Shown here piece after piece: positions 9,126-17,732 of a stretch of 64,000 nt of DNA. The position numbers and the translations under genes are program-made. The notes below the pieces were generated by a model that was given only the letters and a program-made list of their open reading frames with translations, ran no database searches and was not told the origin of the DNA. Position 1 is the first letter of the stretch, and every line of letters starts with the position of its first letter. The stretch comes from Allobosea sp. (GTDB taxonomy: Bacteria > Pseudomonadota > Alphaproteobacteria > Rhizobiales > Beijerinckiaceae): contig NZ_JAFKFW010000027.1 in the NCBI RefSeq assembly GCF_017308015.1, positions 1 to 64,000 on the forward strand, in the 5' to 3' direction.

Positions 9126-9863
9126 ATGAAAACCCTCAAGGCCTTCTCCGCCCTGCTGAACTATCCGGGCCAGGATCTGATGGCCGCGATTCCGGAGATC
9201 CGCTCCGTGCTTGCGGAAGAGGGCGTCGTCGATCCGGAGTCGCTGGAGCCGCTGCTGCGCATGCTGGAGGAGACGGACGTCTACGATGCGCAGGAGCGCT
9301 ATGTCATGCTCTTCGACCGGACGCGCTCGCTCTCGTTGCATCTGTTCGAGCATGTCCATGGCGAAAGCCGCGATCGCGGCCAGGCCATGGTCGACCTGAA
9401 GAGCGTCTACGAGGCTGCCGGCTTCGTCATCGAGGGCACGGAACTGCCGGATTTCGTGCCGCTCTTCCTCGAATACTGCTCCCTGCTGCCGACGCAGGAG
9501 GCGAGGGCGGTGCTGGCCGATCCGGCCCATGTCATGACGGTGCTCGGCGAGCGGCTGCGCAAGCGGGAATCGCCCTATGCCGTCGTCTTCGAAGCCCTGG
9601 TCGCGCTCGCGGCGACGAAGCCCGCGCCTGAGGTATTCGAGGTGATCGTGCCCGAGACGGAACAGGATCCGGCCGACCTGGCTGCGCTGGACGCCGCCTG
9701 GGAGGAGGAAGAGGTTCGCTTCGGCCCCGGTGCCGGCGCCGATTGCGGCGTCGATAACCTCGCCGCCAAGCTGCGCCAGGCCAAGCGGCCGGCCCCGGGG
9801 CTCGGCGCCGCCACCGTGCGGCGGCCCAAGACCCGCTTCACCTATGCGTCACCCCGCGATTGA
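9126..9863 (+). CDS. narJ: Nitrate reductase assembly chaperone NarJ
   Basis: System-specific chaperone (TorD/DmsD/NarJ superfamily) that binds the NarG N terminus and controls molybdenum-cofactor insertion and membrane attachment. It has 245 aa, close to the usual length, and is all-helical in composition. It carries the conserved YPGQDLMAAIPEI start region, the FDRTRSLSLHLFEHVHGESRDRGQAM signature region (residues about 60-86) and an LPDFVPLFLEY segment. The acidic C-terminal half is typical. It is not part of the final enzyme. narI begins 12 bases downstream. Confidence 0.96.
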   Translation: MKTLKAFSALLNYPGQDLMAAIPEIRSVLAEEGVVDPESLEPLLRMLEETDVYDAQERYVMLFDRTRSLSLHLFEHVHGESRDRGQAMVDLKSVYEAAGFVIEGTELPDFVPLFLEYCSLLPTQEARAVLADPAHVMTVLGERLRKRESPYAVVFEALVALAATKPAPEVFEVIVPETEQDPADLAALDAAWEEEEVRFGPGAGADCGVDNLAAKLRQAKRPAPGLGAATVRRPKTRFTYASPRD

Positions 9864-9875
9864 GGAGCAGCCGTC

Positions 9876-10616
9876 ATGAACACGACGCTCAACCATATCC
9901 TGTTCGGCTGGTATCCCTATTTCGCCCTGACCGTCTTCCTGCTCGGATCGCTGGTGCGTTTCGAGCGTGAGCAATACAGCTGGAAAGCGGATTCGAGCCA
10001 GCTTCTGCGCCGCAGGCAGCTCGTCGCCGGCTCCGTCCTGTTCCATGTCGGCGTGCTCGTGATCTTCCTCGGCCATGCCGGCGGGCTCCTGACCCCGATC
10101 GCCATCTTCGATGCGCTGGGCATCTCGCACGGTTTCAAACAGGGGCTGGCGATCGTCGCCGGCGGGCTGGCAGGCGTGATGTGCTTCCTCGGTCTGAGCC
10201 TGCTGCTCCACCGCCGCCTGTTCGATCCGCGGATCCGCAAGACCTCGTCCTTCTCGGACATCGCGGTGCTGCTGATGCTCTATGTCCAGCTCATCCTCGG
10301 CCTTCTCACCATTCCGCTATCGCTCGGCCATATGGACGGGCATGAGATGGTCAAGTTCATGAACTGGGCCCAGGGGACGCTCACCCTGCAGCCGGGCGCC
10401 TCGGCCTATGTCGCCGACGTGCACCCGATCTTCAAGGCGCATCTCCTGCTGGGCATGACGATCTTCCTCGTCTTCCCGTTCACCCGCCTGGTCCACATCT
10501 GGTCGGCACCGGTCTGGTATCTCGGCCGGACGGGCTACCAGATAGTGCGCACCAAGAAGCGACCTATTGCCGGCCAGGGCGCCGTTCCCGCTCCGGTCCG
10601 CGCAACCCGCCGCTGA
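9876..10616 (+). CDS. narI: Nitrate reductase gamma subunit NarI (cytochrome b)
   Basis: Membrane anchor and quinol-oxidising subunit with five predicted transmembrane helices, 246 aa. Candidate haem b ligands sit in VGVLVIFLGHAGG (helix 2), LGHMDGHE and the C-terminal HPIFKAHLLLGMTIF / FTRLVHIWSAP region. The start has a clear GAGGAG Shine-Dalgarno. It completes narGHJI. The downstream reading continues on the same strand into accessory genes, suggesting one long transcription unit. Confidence 0.97.
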   Translation: MNTTLNHILFGWYPYFALTVFLLGSLVRFEREQYSWKADSSQLLRRRQLVAGSVLFHVGVLVIFLGHAGGLLTPIAIFDALGISHGFKQGLAIVAGGLAGVMCFLGLSLLLHRRLFDPRIRKTSSFSDIAVLLMLYVQLILGLLTIPLSLGHMDGHEMVKFMNWAQGTLTLQPGASAYVADVHPIFKAHLLLGMTIFLVFPFTRLVHIWSAPVWYLGRTGYQIVRTKKRPIAGQGAVPAPVRATRR

Positions 10617-10662
10617 ACGAGCGAATCCGCATCGGCCCGCAACCCATCCCGGGATATCCGCC

Positions 10663-11496
10663 ATGTCGTCCTGCTCGGCCCAGCCGGTTACCGCAGCCCC
10701 GAAAGCTCCGATCAAGGTCAACGGAGCCGTGATCTCGCGGGCGATGATCTCGCGCGAGGTCCAGAACCATCCAGCCTCGTCACCTGCCGCCGCCTGGAAG
10801 GCCGCGGCCCTGGCGCTGGTCATCCGCGAGGCCCTGAGCCAAGAGGTCGTCCGACGCGGTATCGAGGCCGAGCCTTTGACGGATGGGGAAGGCCGGCGCG
10901 AGACCGAGGACGAGGCGCGGATGCGCGCCCTGGTCGAGCGGGACATCAGCGTACCCGAGCCGACGGAGGAGGAGTGCCTGCGCTATTACGAGCGCAATGC
11001 CGGGCGCTTTCGCAGCTTCGATCTCTACGAGGCGTCGCATATCCTGTTCGCGGCGCAGGAGGACGATGCCGAGGGCTATGAGCGCGCGCGGCAGCAGGCC
11101 GGCGCCGTCATCGCCGAGCTGGCGGCGGCGCCTGGCCGCTTCGCCGAGCTGGCGCGCCGGCATTCTGCCTGTCCCTCGGCCGAGCTCGGCGGCAACCTCG
11201 GCCAGATCGGCCGCGGCCAGACGACGCCGCTGTTCGAAAAGGCCCTGGCGGCGATGGAGCCGGGCACGATCGGCCGCGAGCCGGTGGAGACGCCCTACGG
11301 CTTTCACATCATCCGCCTCGACAGGGCTATCGCGGGCCGTCTGATGCCTTTCGAGCTCGTGCGGGAGCGGATCGCGGCCTATCTCGGCGAGGCGGTGCTG
11401 CAGCGGGCGCAGGCGCAATATGTCGCGCGGCTGCTCGGCAGTGCCCGGATCGAGGGCATCGACGTGCCGTCGCCGGGCAAGCTCAACGTCCACTGA
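10663..11496 (+). CDS. Parvulin-type peptidyl-prolyl cis-trans isomerase, nar-linked
   Basis: 277-aa protein with an N-terminal helical SurA/NifM-like region (residues about 30-130) and a C-terminal PpiC rotamase domain (about 130-250). The domain is marked by ASHILFAA, FAELARRHSACPSAELGGNLGQIGRGQ and TPYGFHIIRLDR. No signal peptide is evident, so it is probably cytoplasmic. Such PpiC-family genes are frequent directly after narI in alpha- and betaproteobacteria and are presumed to help nitrate reductase folding. The ATG at 10663 is preferred over an in-frame start inside narI. Confidence 0.88.
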   Translation: MSSCSAQPVTAAPKAPIKVNGAVISRAMISREVQNHPASSPAAAWKAAALALVIREALSQEVVRRGIEAEPLTDGEGRRETEDEARMRALVERDISVPEPTEEECLRYYERNAGRFRSFDLYEASHILFAAQEDDAEGYERARQQAGAVIAELAAAPGRFAELARRHSACPSAELGGNLGQIGRGQTTPLFEKALAAMEPGTIGREPVETPYGFHIIRLDRAIAGRLMPFELVRERIAAYLGEAVLQRAQAQYVARLLGSARIEGIDVPSPGKLNVH

Positions 11497-11508
11497 AAGG
11501 CGGTTGCC

Positions 11509-11820
11509 ATGCTGCTCGGAGACATCATCTCCCGCCTGGACGACGAAGCCATCGCGATGCAGACGCTGGTAGGGCTGGGCGATCTCGTGCTGTTGACCCA
11601 GGTCGAGACGGCTGCCGCGGCCGAAGGGCTCACGGCCGGCGGCTTCGCCGCCCGTGCCGTCAACCTCTTCTCCAACCAGGCTTCCGACGAGGATTGGGTC
11701 TCCCTGATCGGCGTCATGGGCCGGACCACCGATCCCGGCCAGGCCTGCCTGCGCAACATCCTGCACTTTGCCCTTCGTCCGCCGAAGGAAGCGGTTCATG
11801 CCTGCGGCCACGGTCACTGA
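11509..11820 (+). CDS. Small unknown protein of the nar cluster
   Basis: 103-aa soluble, mostly helical protein starting MLLGDIISRLDDEAIAMQTL and ending with a His/Cys-rich tail HACGHGH. I do not recognise a named domain. An AAAGGCGG Shine-Dalgarno and 12-base spacing to the ppiC-like gene support translation. Its last 23 bases overlap the next gene. Position suggests an accessory role in nitrate respiration; the terminal Cys/His could bind a metal, but that is speculation. Confidence 0.7.
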   Translation: MLLGDIISRLDDEAIAMQTLVGLGDLVLLTQVETAAAAEGLTAGGFAARAVNLFSNQASDEDWVSLIGVMGRTTDPGQACLRNILHFALRPPKEAVHACGHGH

Positions 11821-12367
11821 GCTTTCCGCCGGGACCGACGCACTGGCACCGGTCCGCAGCGAGCTGCTGGCGCGCCCGCTCGAGTTCATCGTCGCCGAGC
11901 ACCATCGCCTGCGCGATCTGTGCCGGCTGCTCGACGGCATCGCCGAAGCACCCGGCTCCGCGACCATTCCCGCCAACGCCATCCTGCACTGCATCGAGCA
12001 TGAGCTACCGCTGCACGTCATCGACGAGGAGGAGGATCTGTTTCCGCTGATCCGCCGGCGCGCCAAGCCGCGCGACGGCGCGGAGCGGCTGCTCGGACTG
12101 CTCTCTCGGGAACATGCCGAGGATGACCGGCTCGCCGGGATCATCGCGGGCGGACTGCGGGCGCGGGGAACGGCGGAGTGGGACGAGGCCGGTTTCCGCG
12201 CAGCCCTCGCCAGCTTCTCGCGCCGCCAGCGCCGCCATCTCACGGTGGAGAACGCTGTGCTGATTCCGCTGGCGGAGCTGCTGCTGACGGCGGGAGACCG
12301 CGACGGGCTGGCCCGGCGCATGGCGGCCCGGCGCGGCATCGTGCTCAGCGGGCGCGGCCATGGCTGA
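11798..12367 (+). CDS. Hemerythrin HHE-domain protein
   Basis: 189-aa protein with a hemerythrin-like four-helix domain (residues about 20-155). Candidate di-iron ligands are seen in FIVAEHHRLRDLCR, HCIEHELPLHVIDEEEDLFP, LSREHAEDD and RRQRRHLTVENAVLIP. HHE proteins bind O2 or NO or repair Fe-S centres (YtfE/DNRLRE type), which fits a gene next to nitrate reductase where nitrite and NO arise. The ATG at 11798 follows AAGGAA and overlaps the upstream gene; its stop overlaps the carbonic anhydrase start by 8 bases, indicating translational coupling. Confidence 0.85.
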   Translation: MPAATVTELSAGTDALAPVRSELLARPLEFIVAEHHRLRDLCRLLDGIAEAPGSATIPANAILHCIEHELPLHVIDEEEDLFPLIRRRAKPRDGAERLLGLLSREHAEDDRLAGIIAGGLRARGTAEWDEAGFRAALASFSRRQRRHLTVENAVLIPLAELLLTAGDRDGLARRMAARRGIVLSGRGHG

Positions 12368-13115
12368 GGTTTCGATCCAGGCGCTGTTCGACCGCAATGT
12401 CGACTGGGCGATCGCCAAGACGCGCCAGGAACCCGGCTACTTCCGCCGTCTTTCCGCCCTGCAGGAGCCGCGGTTCCTGTGGATCGGCTGCTCGGATTCG
12501 CGCGTGCCGGCCAATGAGATCGTCGGGCTCGATCCGGGCGAGCTCTTCGTCCATCGCAATATCGCGAACGTCATGCATACCGGCGACCTCAACCTGCTGT
12601 CGGTGATCGAGTTCGCGGTCGAGGCGCTGGGAGTGGAGGATATCATCGTCTGCGGCCATTACGGCTGCGGCGGTGTGCGCCGGGCGCTGGCGCGGCAGAC
12701 CGGGGCGCTGGTCGACCATTGGCTCGCACCGGTCGTCGAGGTCTACGAACGCGAACAGGCGCGCTTCGATGCCGGTGCCAGCTACGAGGCCCGGCTCAAC
12801 CTGCTCTGCGAACTCAATGTCGAGGCGCAGGTGGAGCGCGTCGCTCATACGCCGATCGTGCGGGCGGCCTGGGCCACGGGGCGCACCCTGCGCATCCATG
12901 GCTGGATCTACGGGCTGAAGGATGGGCTGGTGCGCGATCTCGGCGTCAGCCGCGACGGTCCCGACAAGGCGCAGCCCGAGCAGGCGCTGCTCGACCCGGC
13001 ACCCGTCGATGACTGGTCGGAGCATATCCATGCCAGTGCGCTGCGCCTGCTCAGCGGCAAGGCGACCTGCGGCTGCGACGCTGCGGGCGGCCTGCGCGGC
13101 GAGGGCGCGCCGTGA
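12360..13115 (+). CDS. Beta-class carbonic anhydrase
   Basis: 251-aa zinc enzyme interconverting CO2 and bicarbonate. The beta-class zinc site is complete: Cys and the Asp/Arg dyad in IGCSDSRVPANEI (about residues 41-53) and His/Cys in VCGHYGCGGV (about 99-108). It overlaps the hemerythrin gene by 8 bases. Coupling to a nitrate-respiration cluster is unusual. Possible roles are bicarbonate supply or buffering during proton-consuming nitrate reduction. Function is certain at family level; the reason for its position is not. Confidence 0.95.
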   Translation: MAEVSIQALFDRNVDWAIAKTRQEPGYFRRLSALQEPRFLWIGCSDSRVPANEIVGLDPGELFVHRNIANVMHTGDLNLLSVIEFAVEALGVEDIIVCGHYGCGGVRRALARQTGALVDHWLAPVVEVYEREQARFDAGASYEARLNLLCELNVEAQVERVAHTPIVRAAWATGRTLRIHGWIYGLKDGLVRDLGVSRDGPDKAQPEQALLDPAPVDDWSEHIHASALRLLSGKATCGCDAAGGLRGEGAP

Positions 13116-13163
13116 AACGCAGCGCGCGCCGCCTCGCGAGACAAGGATGACAGGAGGTCCACC

Positions 13164-13700
13164 ATGGATACCCGCCCCGGGGAAAGCGGCATCTTGGTTC
13201 TCGTGCATGCGCGCGAGGAGACGCCGGACCAGGTCATCGCTCTGGCGGTCGCGCGCCTCGAGGCCGGCGGCCTGAAGCCGCGCGGCCTGCTGCAGCATGG
13301 CGAGCCCGGCTGCGGCAAAGCCTGCGCGACGCTCTATCTCGACGATATCGGCATGCAGAGGCAGGTCTGCATCTTCGAGGATCGCGGCTCGCAGGCGCGC
13401 GGTTGCCGGCTCGACACGGCGGGCCTGACCGTCGCTGCCGGCTGGCTGCGCGAGGCTATCGAGGCGCGTCCGGATGTGCTGTTCGTCAACCGCTTCGGCA
13501 GGCACGAAGGCGAGGGGCGGGGTCTGCGCGAGGAGATCGCCCCGGCGGTTGCTGCGGGCATCCCGATCGTCATCGCCATCAACCGCCAGTATCTGCGGCA
13601 ATGGCGGGCTTTCGCGGGCGAGACCTTCGCCACGCTGCCGCTCGATGCCGGCGAGATCGCGGACTGGTGCCACAGGGCGGTCGCAGAGGTCGAGGCCTGA
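13164..13700 (+). CDS. DUF2478 family protein
   Basis: 178-aa cytoplasmic protein with an alpha/beta fold resembling P-loop NTPases. Family marks are GCRLDTAGL and LFVNRFGRHEGEGRGLREEI. A Walker-A-like GEPGCGKA is present but has Ala where Ser/Thr is expected, so ATPase activity is doubtful. DUF2478 genes are often found near molybdate transport or molybdenum-enzyme genes, which fits the nar context. A strong AGGAGG Shine-Dalgarno precedes the ATG. It is the last plus-strand gene of the cluster and faces the minus-strand regulator gene 20 bases away. Confidence 0.8.
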   Translation: MDTRPGESGILVLVHAREETPDQVIALAVARLEAGGLKPRGLLQHGEPGCGKACATLYLDDIGMQRQVCIFEDRGSQARGCRLDTAGLTVAAGWLREAIEARPDVLFVNRFGRHEGEGRGLREEIAPAVAAGIPIVIAINRQYLRQWRAFAGETFATLPLDAGEIADWCHRAVAEVEA

Positions 13701-13719
13701 GATCCGGGGCGACCTCGCC

Positions 13720-14118
13720 TCATCCTGGCCTGTGCAGTTCCTCGGCGCCGCCGCACGTCAGGACGTCCCTGATGCAGTCCGCCAGCGAATTGTCCTCCAG
13801 CGGCTTTTCCAGCACCGCCCGGCAGCCGCACAGCGCCGCCCGCCGACGAATCTCGGCGGTGGCCTTCGCCGTGATCAGAATGGCGGGCAGCGCGATGGCG
13901 CTCTGCCGCAGGCGGTCGACCAGCGACAGCCCGTCGAGCGAAGGCATGCAGTAGTCGATGACCAGGCAGGCTCTCGCGGGCAGCTCCCGTTCCGCGAGCA
14001 GTTCCTCGCCGTTGCGAAAGGCCCGGACCTGGAAGCCTTCGAGCGCGAGGGAAAACATCAGCGACTGCCGGACGGCATCGTCGTCGTCGACGATGATCAC
14101 GCATCCTTCGGGAGACAT
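13720..14118 (-). CDS. Receiver-only response regulator
   Basis: 132-aa single CheY-like receiver domain without output domain. Acidic pocket DDDD near the N terminus, phospho-acceptor Asp in LVIDYCMPSLDG, Thr in LITAKA and Lys in VLEKPLE. The N-terminal half resembles FixJ/NtrC-type receivers. The start at 14118 keeps only the domain; an upstream ATG at 14169 would add 17 residues. It lies downstream of fixJ with 134 bases between (start choice dependent), so it may act as phosphate sink or modulator for FixL. Partner is inferred from position. Confidence 0.85.
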   Translation of the reverse strand: MSPEGCVIIVDDDDAVRQSLMFSLALEGFQVRAFRNGEELLAERELPARACLVIDYCMPSLDGLSLVDRLRQSAIALPAILITAKATAEIRRRAALCGCRAVLEKPLEDNSLADCIRDVLTCGGAEELHRPG

Positions 14119-14252
14119 CGACGTGCCCCGCTCCGGCGATCCGCGGCTCGGATTGCGCCGGGATTGCATGCCGGCAGTCTGCGGCGGCCGACCGCGTCAT
14201 CCAAGTCAGGAATACACCTTACGCGGGCCGTTCCCGACAGCGCGCTGCGATC

Positions 14253-14870
14253 TCAGGGGGCGCCGTCACCGACCAGCAAGGCGAAACGAACGAGCTCAGG
14301 CAGGCTTGCAGCCCGCATCTTGGTCATGACATTGGCCCGGTAGATCTCGACCGTCCGGGGGCTGATGCCCAGCTCGTGCGCGATCACCTTGTTGGCCTTG
14401 CCTTCGACGAGACGGTCGAGCACCTGCTTCTCGCGCTCGCTCAGCGATTTCAGGCGCACCAGGATGTCGATGCCCTGCGCCTCGCGCTGCGTCTTGCGCT
14501 GATGCCGGTCGAGGGCAGAGCGCACGGCGGCGAGCAGCAGTTCGTCGTCGAAGGGCTTCTCGATGAAGTCGACCGCTCCCTCCTTCATCGCCTCGACGGC
14601 GAGCGACACATCCGCATGGCCGGTCATCACGATCACGGGAAGGCTGAAGCCGCGCCTGGCAAGGCCGCGGAGGAATTCGATGCCGTCGATGCCCGGCATG
14701 CGCACATCGGTGATGATGCAGCCCGTCGGCGATTCCCTGACGTTGTCGAGAAACTGGCTGGCGGATTCGTGCAGCCTGACCGGAAAACCGTCGGAAGCCA
14801 GCAGGAAAGAGAGCGACTGCCGGACAGCCAGATCATCATCGACAATATGGACGATGGCATCACCCTGCAT
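14253..14870 (-). CDS. fixJ: FixJ-family response regulator
   Basis: 205-aa two-domain regulator. The receiver (residues 5-118) has HIVDDD, phospho-Asp in [13 protein letters not shown], Thr in VMTGHAD and Lys in FIEKPFDD. The LuxR/FixJ helix-turn-helix (about 140-200) contains [19 protein letters not shown] and [10 protein letters not shown]. The start ATG lies 11 bases inside the 3' end of fixL, so the two are translationally coupled. FixJ-P activates fixK-type and microaerobic genes in rhizobia. No fixK is present in the window, but FNR/FixK-type boxes are (713, 16498). Confidence 0.92.
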   Translation of the reverse strand: MQGDAIVHIVDDDLAVRQSLSFLLASDGFPVRLHESASQFLDNVRESPTGCIITDVRMPGIDGIEFLRGLARRGFSLPVIVMTGHADVSLAVEAMKEGAVDFIEKPFDDELLLAAVRSALDRHQRKTQREAQGIDILVRLKSLSEREKQVLDRLVEGKANKVIAHELGISPRTVEIYRANVMTKMRAASLPELVRFALLVGDGAP

Positions 14871-16371
14871 GAGCCAGCTCCTCCGGATCGACTGCGCGCA
14901 GTGAAAAGGTGAAGCAGGTTCCGCGTCCCTGCTCCGACTCGGCCCAGATTTTTCCGCCATGAGCCTCGACGATGGTGCGGCAGATCGAGAGCCCGACGCC
15001 CATGCCATGCTGCTTGGTCGTGACGAAAGGCTGGAAGAGTTGGTCGATGATTTCGGGGACCAGGCCGGTGCCGGTATCGCGGACCGAGATCTCCAGCATC
15101 TCCTCGCTGACGCGGCGGGTCTCGACGATCAGTTCGCGCCGTTCCTGGCCATCCATCGCCTCGATCGCGTTGCGGATGAGGTTAAGCAGCACCTGCTGGA
15201 TCTGGATGCGGTCCGCGAGCGTGAAGATGGCGCCGGGGTCGAGGAGATAGGCGATGTGCACCCCTCTCTCCCGGGCGCCGACCATGGCCAGCGCGCTGGC
15301 CTCCTCGATGAGCTTGGCGAGAGGTTCGATCCGGCGCTCGCTTTCGCCCCGCTGCACGAATTCACGCAGATGTCGGATGACCTGGCCGGCTCGCAGGGCC
15401 TGATCGGCCGCTTTCGCGACGCCGTCCTCCAGAAGGCGGGCGGTTCCGCCCTCCATGCGTTGGAGAATCCGGCGACACCCTTTCAGATAGTTCGCGATAG
15501 CCGTCAGCGGCTGGTTGATCTCATGGGCCAGCGTTGACGCCATCTCGCCCAGCGCGGTGAAGCGCGACATGTGGACGAGCTCGGACTGCAGTTCCTGCAG
15601 CCGGGTTTCGGTCTTCTGTCTTTCCGTCAGATCGCGGATGAAGCCGGTGAAATAGCGCCGGCCGCCCGAATGCATCTCGCCGACGGCGAGTTCCATCGGA
15701 AAGGTCGAGCCATCCTTGCGCTGGCCGACGACGACCCGCCCGATACCGACGATCCTGCGCTCGCCGGTGGCGAGATAGCGCTTGATGTAACTGTCGTGGT
15801 GATGCCGGTAGGGGCTGGGCATCAGCATCTTGACGTCCTCGCCGATCACCTCGTTGCAATCGTAGCCGAACTGCCGGGCCGCTGCCGCGCTGAAGGACTG
15901 GATCCGGCCGTCCTCGTCGATCACGACGATGGCATCGGGGATCGTTTCGAGGATCGAGCGCAGATGGGCCTCGCGGACCGTGTGGGCTTCTTCGGCCTGA
16001 AGCTGTTCGGAGATGTCGCGTAGGACGAGCGCATATCCGCCGGGATTGCCGGGCTGCGCCTTCATCGGCGTGATCGAGAGTTGGGCAGTGAACGAGGCGC
16101 CGTCCCGGCGCCGGCAGATGCGCTGCGTCTCGGTCCTGCCGGCCTCCTGCGCCGCGGCGAGCAGGGCGGCTGTCACACCCGGATCCGCGGCAACGAAGAG
16201 GCATGCGAGATCGCCGCCCAGAATCTCGACGCGGCTCCATCCCGTGATCTGCTCGGCGCCGGCGTTCCAGCTTCCGATCCGACCCGCCTCGTCGACGAAG
16301 ACCAGGCCGATGCCCGTCACCGCCTCGATGAGAGCCGCAGCCGCCTTCGGGGATTCAACATCACGGATCAA
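14860..16371 (-). CDS. fixL: Haem-PAS oxygen-sensor histidine kinase FixL
   Basis: 503-aa soluble kinase: PAS domain (about 15-125), haem-binding PAS (about 135-255), HisKA with the phospho-His in [15 protein letters not shown], and HATPase with [11 protein letters not shown] and a [16 protein letters not shown] box. The second PAS carries the FixL haem signature: proximal His in [11 protein letters not shown] and distal Arg in IVGIGRVV. It autophosphorylates at low O2 and phosphorylates FixJ. No transmembrane helices were seen. I place the start at a TTG (16371) because AGGAG lies 8 bases upstream; a TTG at 16434 is possible but has no such site. Confidence 0.93.
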   Translation of the reverse strand: MIRDVESPKAAAALIEAVTGIGLVFVDEAGRIGSWNAGAEQITGWSRVEILGGDLACLFVAADPGVTAALLAAAQEAGRTETQRICRRRDGASFTAQLSITPMKAQPGNPGGYALVLRDISEQLQAEEAHTVREAHLRSILETIPDAIVVIDEDGRIQSFSAAAARQFGYDCNEVIGEDVKMLMPSPYRHHHDSYIKRYLATGERRIVGIGRVVVGQRKDGSTFPMELAVGEMHSGGRRYFTGFIRDLTERQKTETRLQELQSELVHMSRFTALGEMASTLAHEINQPLTAIANYLKGCRRILQRMEGGTARLLEDGVAKAADQALRAGQVIRHLREFVQRGESERRIEPLAKLIEEASALAMVGARERGVHIAYLLDPGAIFTLADRIQIQQVLLNLIRNAIEAMDGQERRELIVETRRVSEEMLEISVRDTGTGLVPEIIDQLFQPFVTTKQHGMGVGLSICRTIVEAHGGKIWAESEQGRGTCFTFSLRAVDPEELAHAG

Positions 16372-16497
16372 GGCAAGCTCTCCTACCGGACATAAATCCC
16401 CGGTTCGTTTGAGCTGGGCGGAAGCCGCCACCAAGCGTCGTTCACGAACGGCATCTGAAACCGCAACGTAAATTTTCTGACTGGGAACGTTTTGTCC

Positions 16498-16511
16498 TTG
16501 TTTTGCGTCAA
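16498..16511 (+). promoter_or_regulatory. FNR/FixK-like box before DUF6455 gene
   Basis: TTGTTTTGCGTCAA matches 8 of 10 bases of TTGAT-N4-ATCAA. Its centre is about 64 bases before the downstream ATG (16569), giving a start of transcription near 16546 if used as a class-II site. It also lies in the divergent fixL promoter region (127 bases from the fixL start), so it could serve either gene. Confidence 0.45.
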
Positions 16512-16568
16512 GGAGACGGAGGATTTTTGCGCGTATTCTTCGCTATTCCTCTCGTAAGGGAGCGCAAT

Positions 16569-16874
16569 ATGGATTCGCGGATACAACGGCAAGGAGCGAT
16601 ACGCGGGTGGCCCAGGTTCAAAAGGGTACAGCGTCAGGCAGGTTTGTTCAGCGAGATGATCGAGAGAGTAGGGGCCGATCCCGGAGCAGCAGCCAAGGAA
16701 GAATCTGGCCGCGCTTTTGCCATGGCCGCACGCCTTTGCCTGTCCTGCCCTCATGCTTGCGCATGCCGCAACTGGCTCGATAGCGGTGGATCCACTTCGG
16801 CACCGGATTTTTGTCGGAACATTGACTTTCTGCTCAGCGTCAGCGCGGTGGGTCGCGATCGGAAAAAGGCTTGA
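16569..16874 (+). CDS. Small Cys-rich protein, DUF6455-type
   Basis: 101-aa soluble protein. The core has conserved Cys in LCLSCPHACACRNWL and PDFCRNIDFL, the pattern I associate with DUF6455 proteins, which are common in alphaproteobacteria and often under FNR/FixK control. Four to five Cys could bind a metal or Fe-S cluster. The ATG at 16569 follows AAGGGA; an in-frame ATG at 16503 would overlap the FNR-like box. It is divergent from fixL. Confidence 0.65.
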   Translation: MDSRIQRQGAIRGWPRFKRVQRQAGLFSEMIERVGADPGAAAKEESGRAFAMAARLCLSCPHACACRNWLDSGGSTSAPDFCRNIDFLLSVSAVGRDRKKA

Positions 16875-17009
16875 CCGCTAGACATGTCGGGCGAATACGA
16901 TGTGGCGCAGCAATTGTGGTCTAAAATCTATCGATTTCTTTAGATGCGCGGCCGTGCGGCGCTTGTTCGAAACAGAAGTGATGCTGATTGCCAGCTAGGA
17001 TCTCTATTG

Positions 17010-17732
17010 TTACTCGGGAATTCTTTGAGAAAGCGTACGCGATCGCACAGAGCTCGCGGTTGGTTTCCGATACGGAAGCGCCTCACCTCGGCAATCAGTG
17101 CTGACCTGCTGCGAAGCTGATCCGTGGCCGTCATCTAGGTCGATGTCCTGACCGTCCGTGTCCCTTGATTGGGGCGGCCTGGGTTGTCTTCTATGCCGAG
17201 ATCGTTGCAACGCCTGTCGCGTGTTGGCGTGCCGCAGGTCTTGATCGACTGCGTCCATTGCGCCTGTTGCCGGGGTGCTTGAAGCCTCGAGGATGTGCTC
17301 CATCCACGGATCGGCGAATGCGCTGAATGTCTTCGCAGCGGAGCGCTCTCGTTCCTGGCGCTTGCGTTCTTCGATCGGGTTCGCTCCGGAACCCAGCGCG
17401 AGCCTTGCTTCGCCTGCTTTGTCGCGGGTACCGGCCAGAGACACAGCGCTTGTGCCGCCGAAGCCGATCTCCTTCAGCTCGCCTTCCCATCGGAAGATGA
17501 ACGCCCGGCGCTTGGCGCTGCTCGCGTCAACGATGAGATACAGCCCATCGCCATCACTGTGGCGGCGGACTTTCGACTTTTCACCGGAACCGGGTCGTCG
17601 TCCCTCGACAAGGCTGCGGGCGAGGACGCTCGTCCAGTTTCGACCAGACGAGCGTCCATGGTTTGAGAGCGATGTCGTCGAGCCGTCCTGCCGCGCCGTA
17701 ACGCGTCGGGAAAGCTCGACCGGCGAGCTCAA
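17010..17732 (-). pseudogene. Broken phage/P4-type integrase
   Basis: The minus strand codes for a recognisable N-terminal arm-binding (DUF4102) domain of a tyrosine recombinase: DGDGLYLIVDASSAKRRAFIF, then an IGFGGTSAVSLAGTRDKA stretch, LALGSGANPIEERK and FSAFADPWMEHI. After about position 17275 the frame no longer resembles an integrase and the catalytic R..HxxR..Y region is missing. This is a truncated scar of an integrated element between the nar/fix region and the amidohydrolase locus. No tRNA or clear att duplication was seen. Confidence 0.7.

Noticed and set aside
10567-10662. Upstream extension of the PpiC-like gene into narI
   Set aside because: The extra residues are low-complexity and come from out-of-frame narI sequence; ATG 10663 begins just where family-like sequence starts.
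14871-15008. Longer FixJ starting inside fixL
   Set aside because: The added 46 residues are out-of-frame fixL; the receiver begins at ATG 14870.
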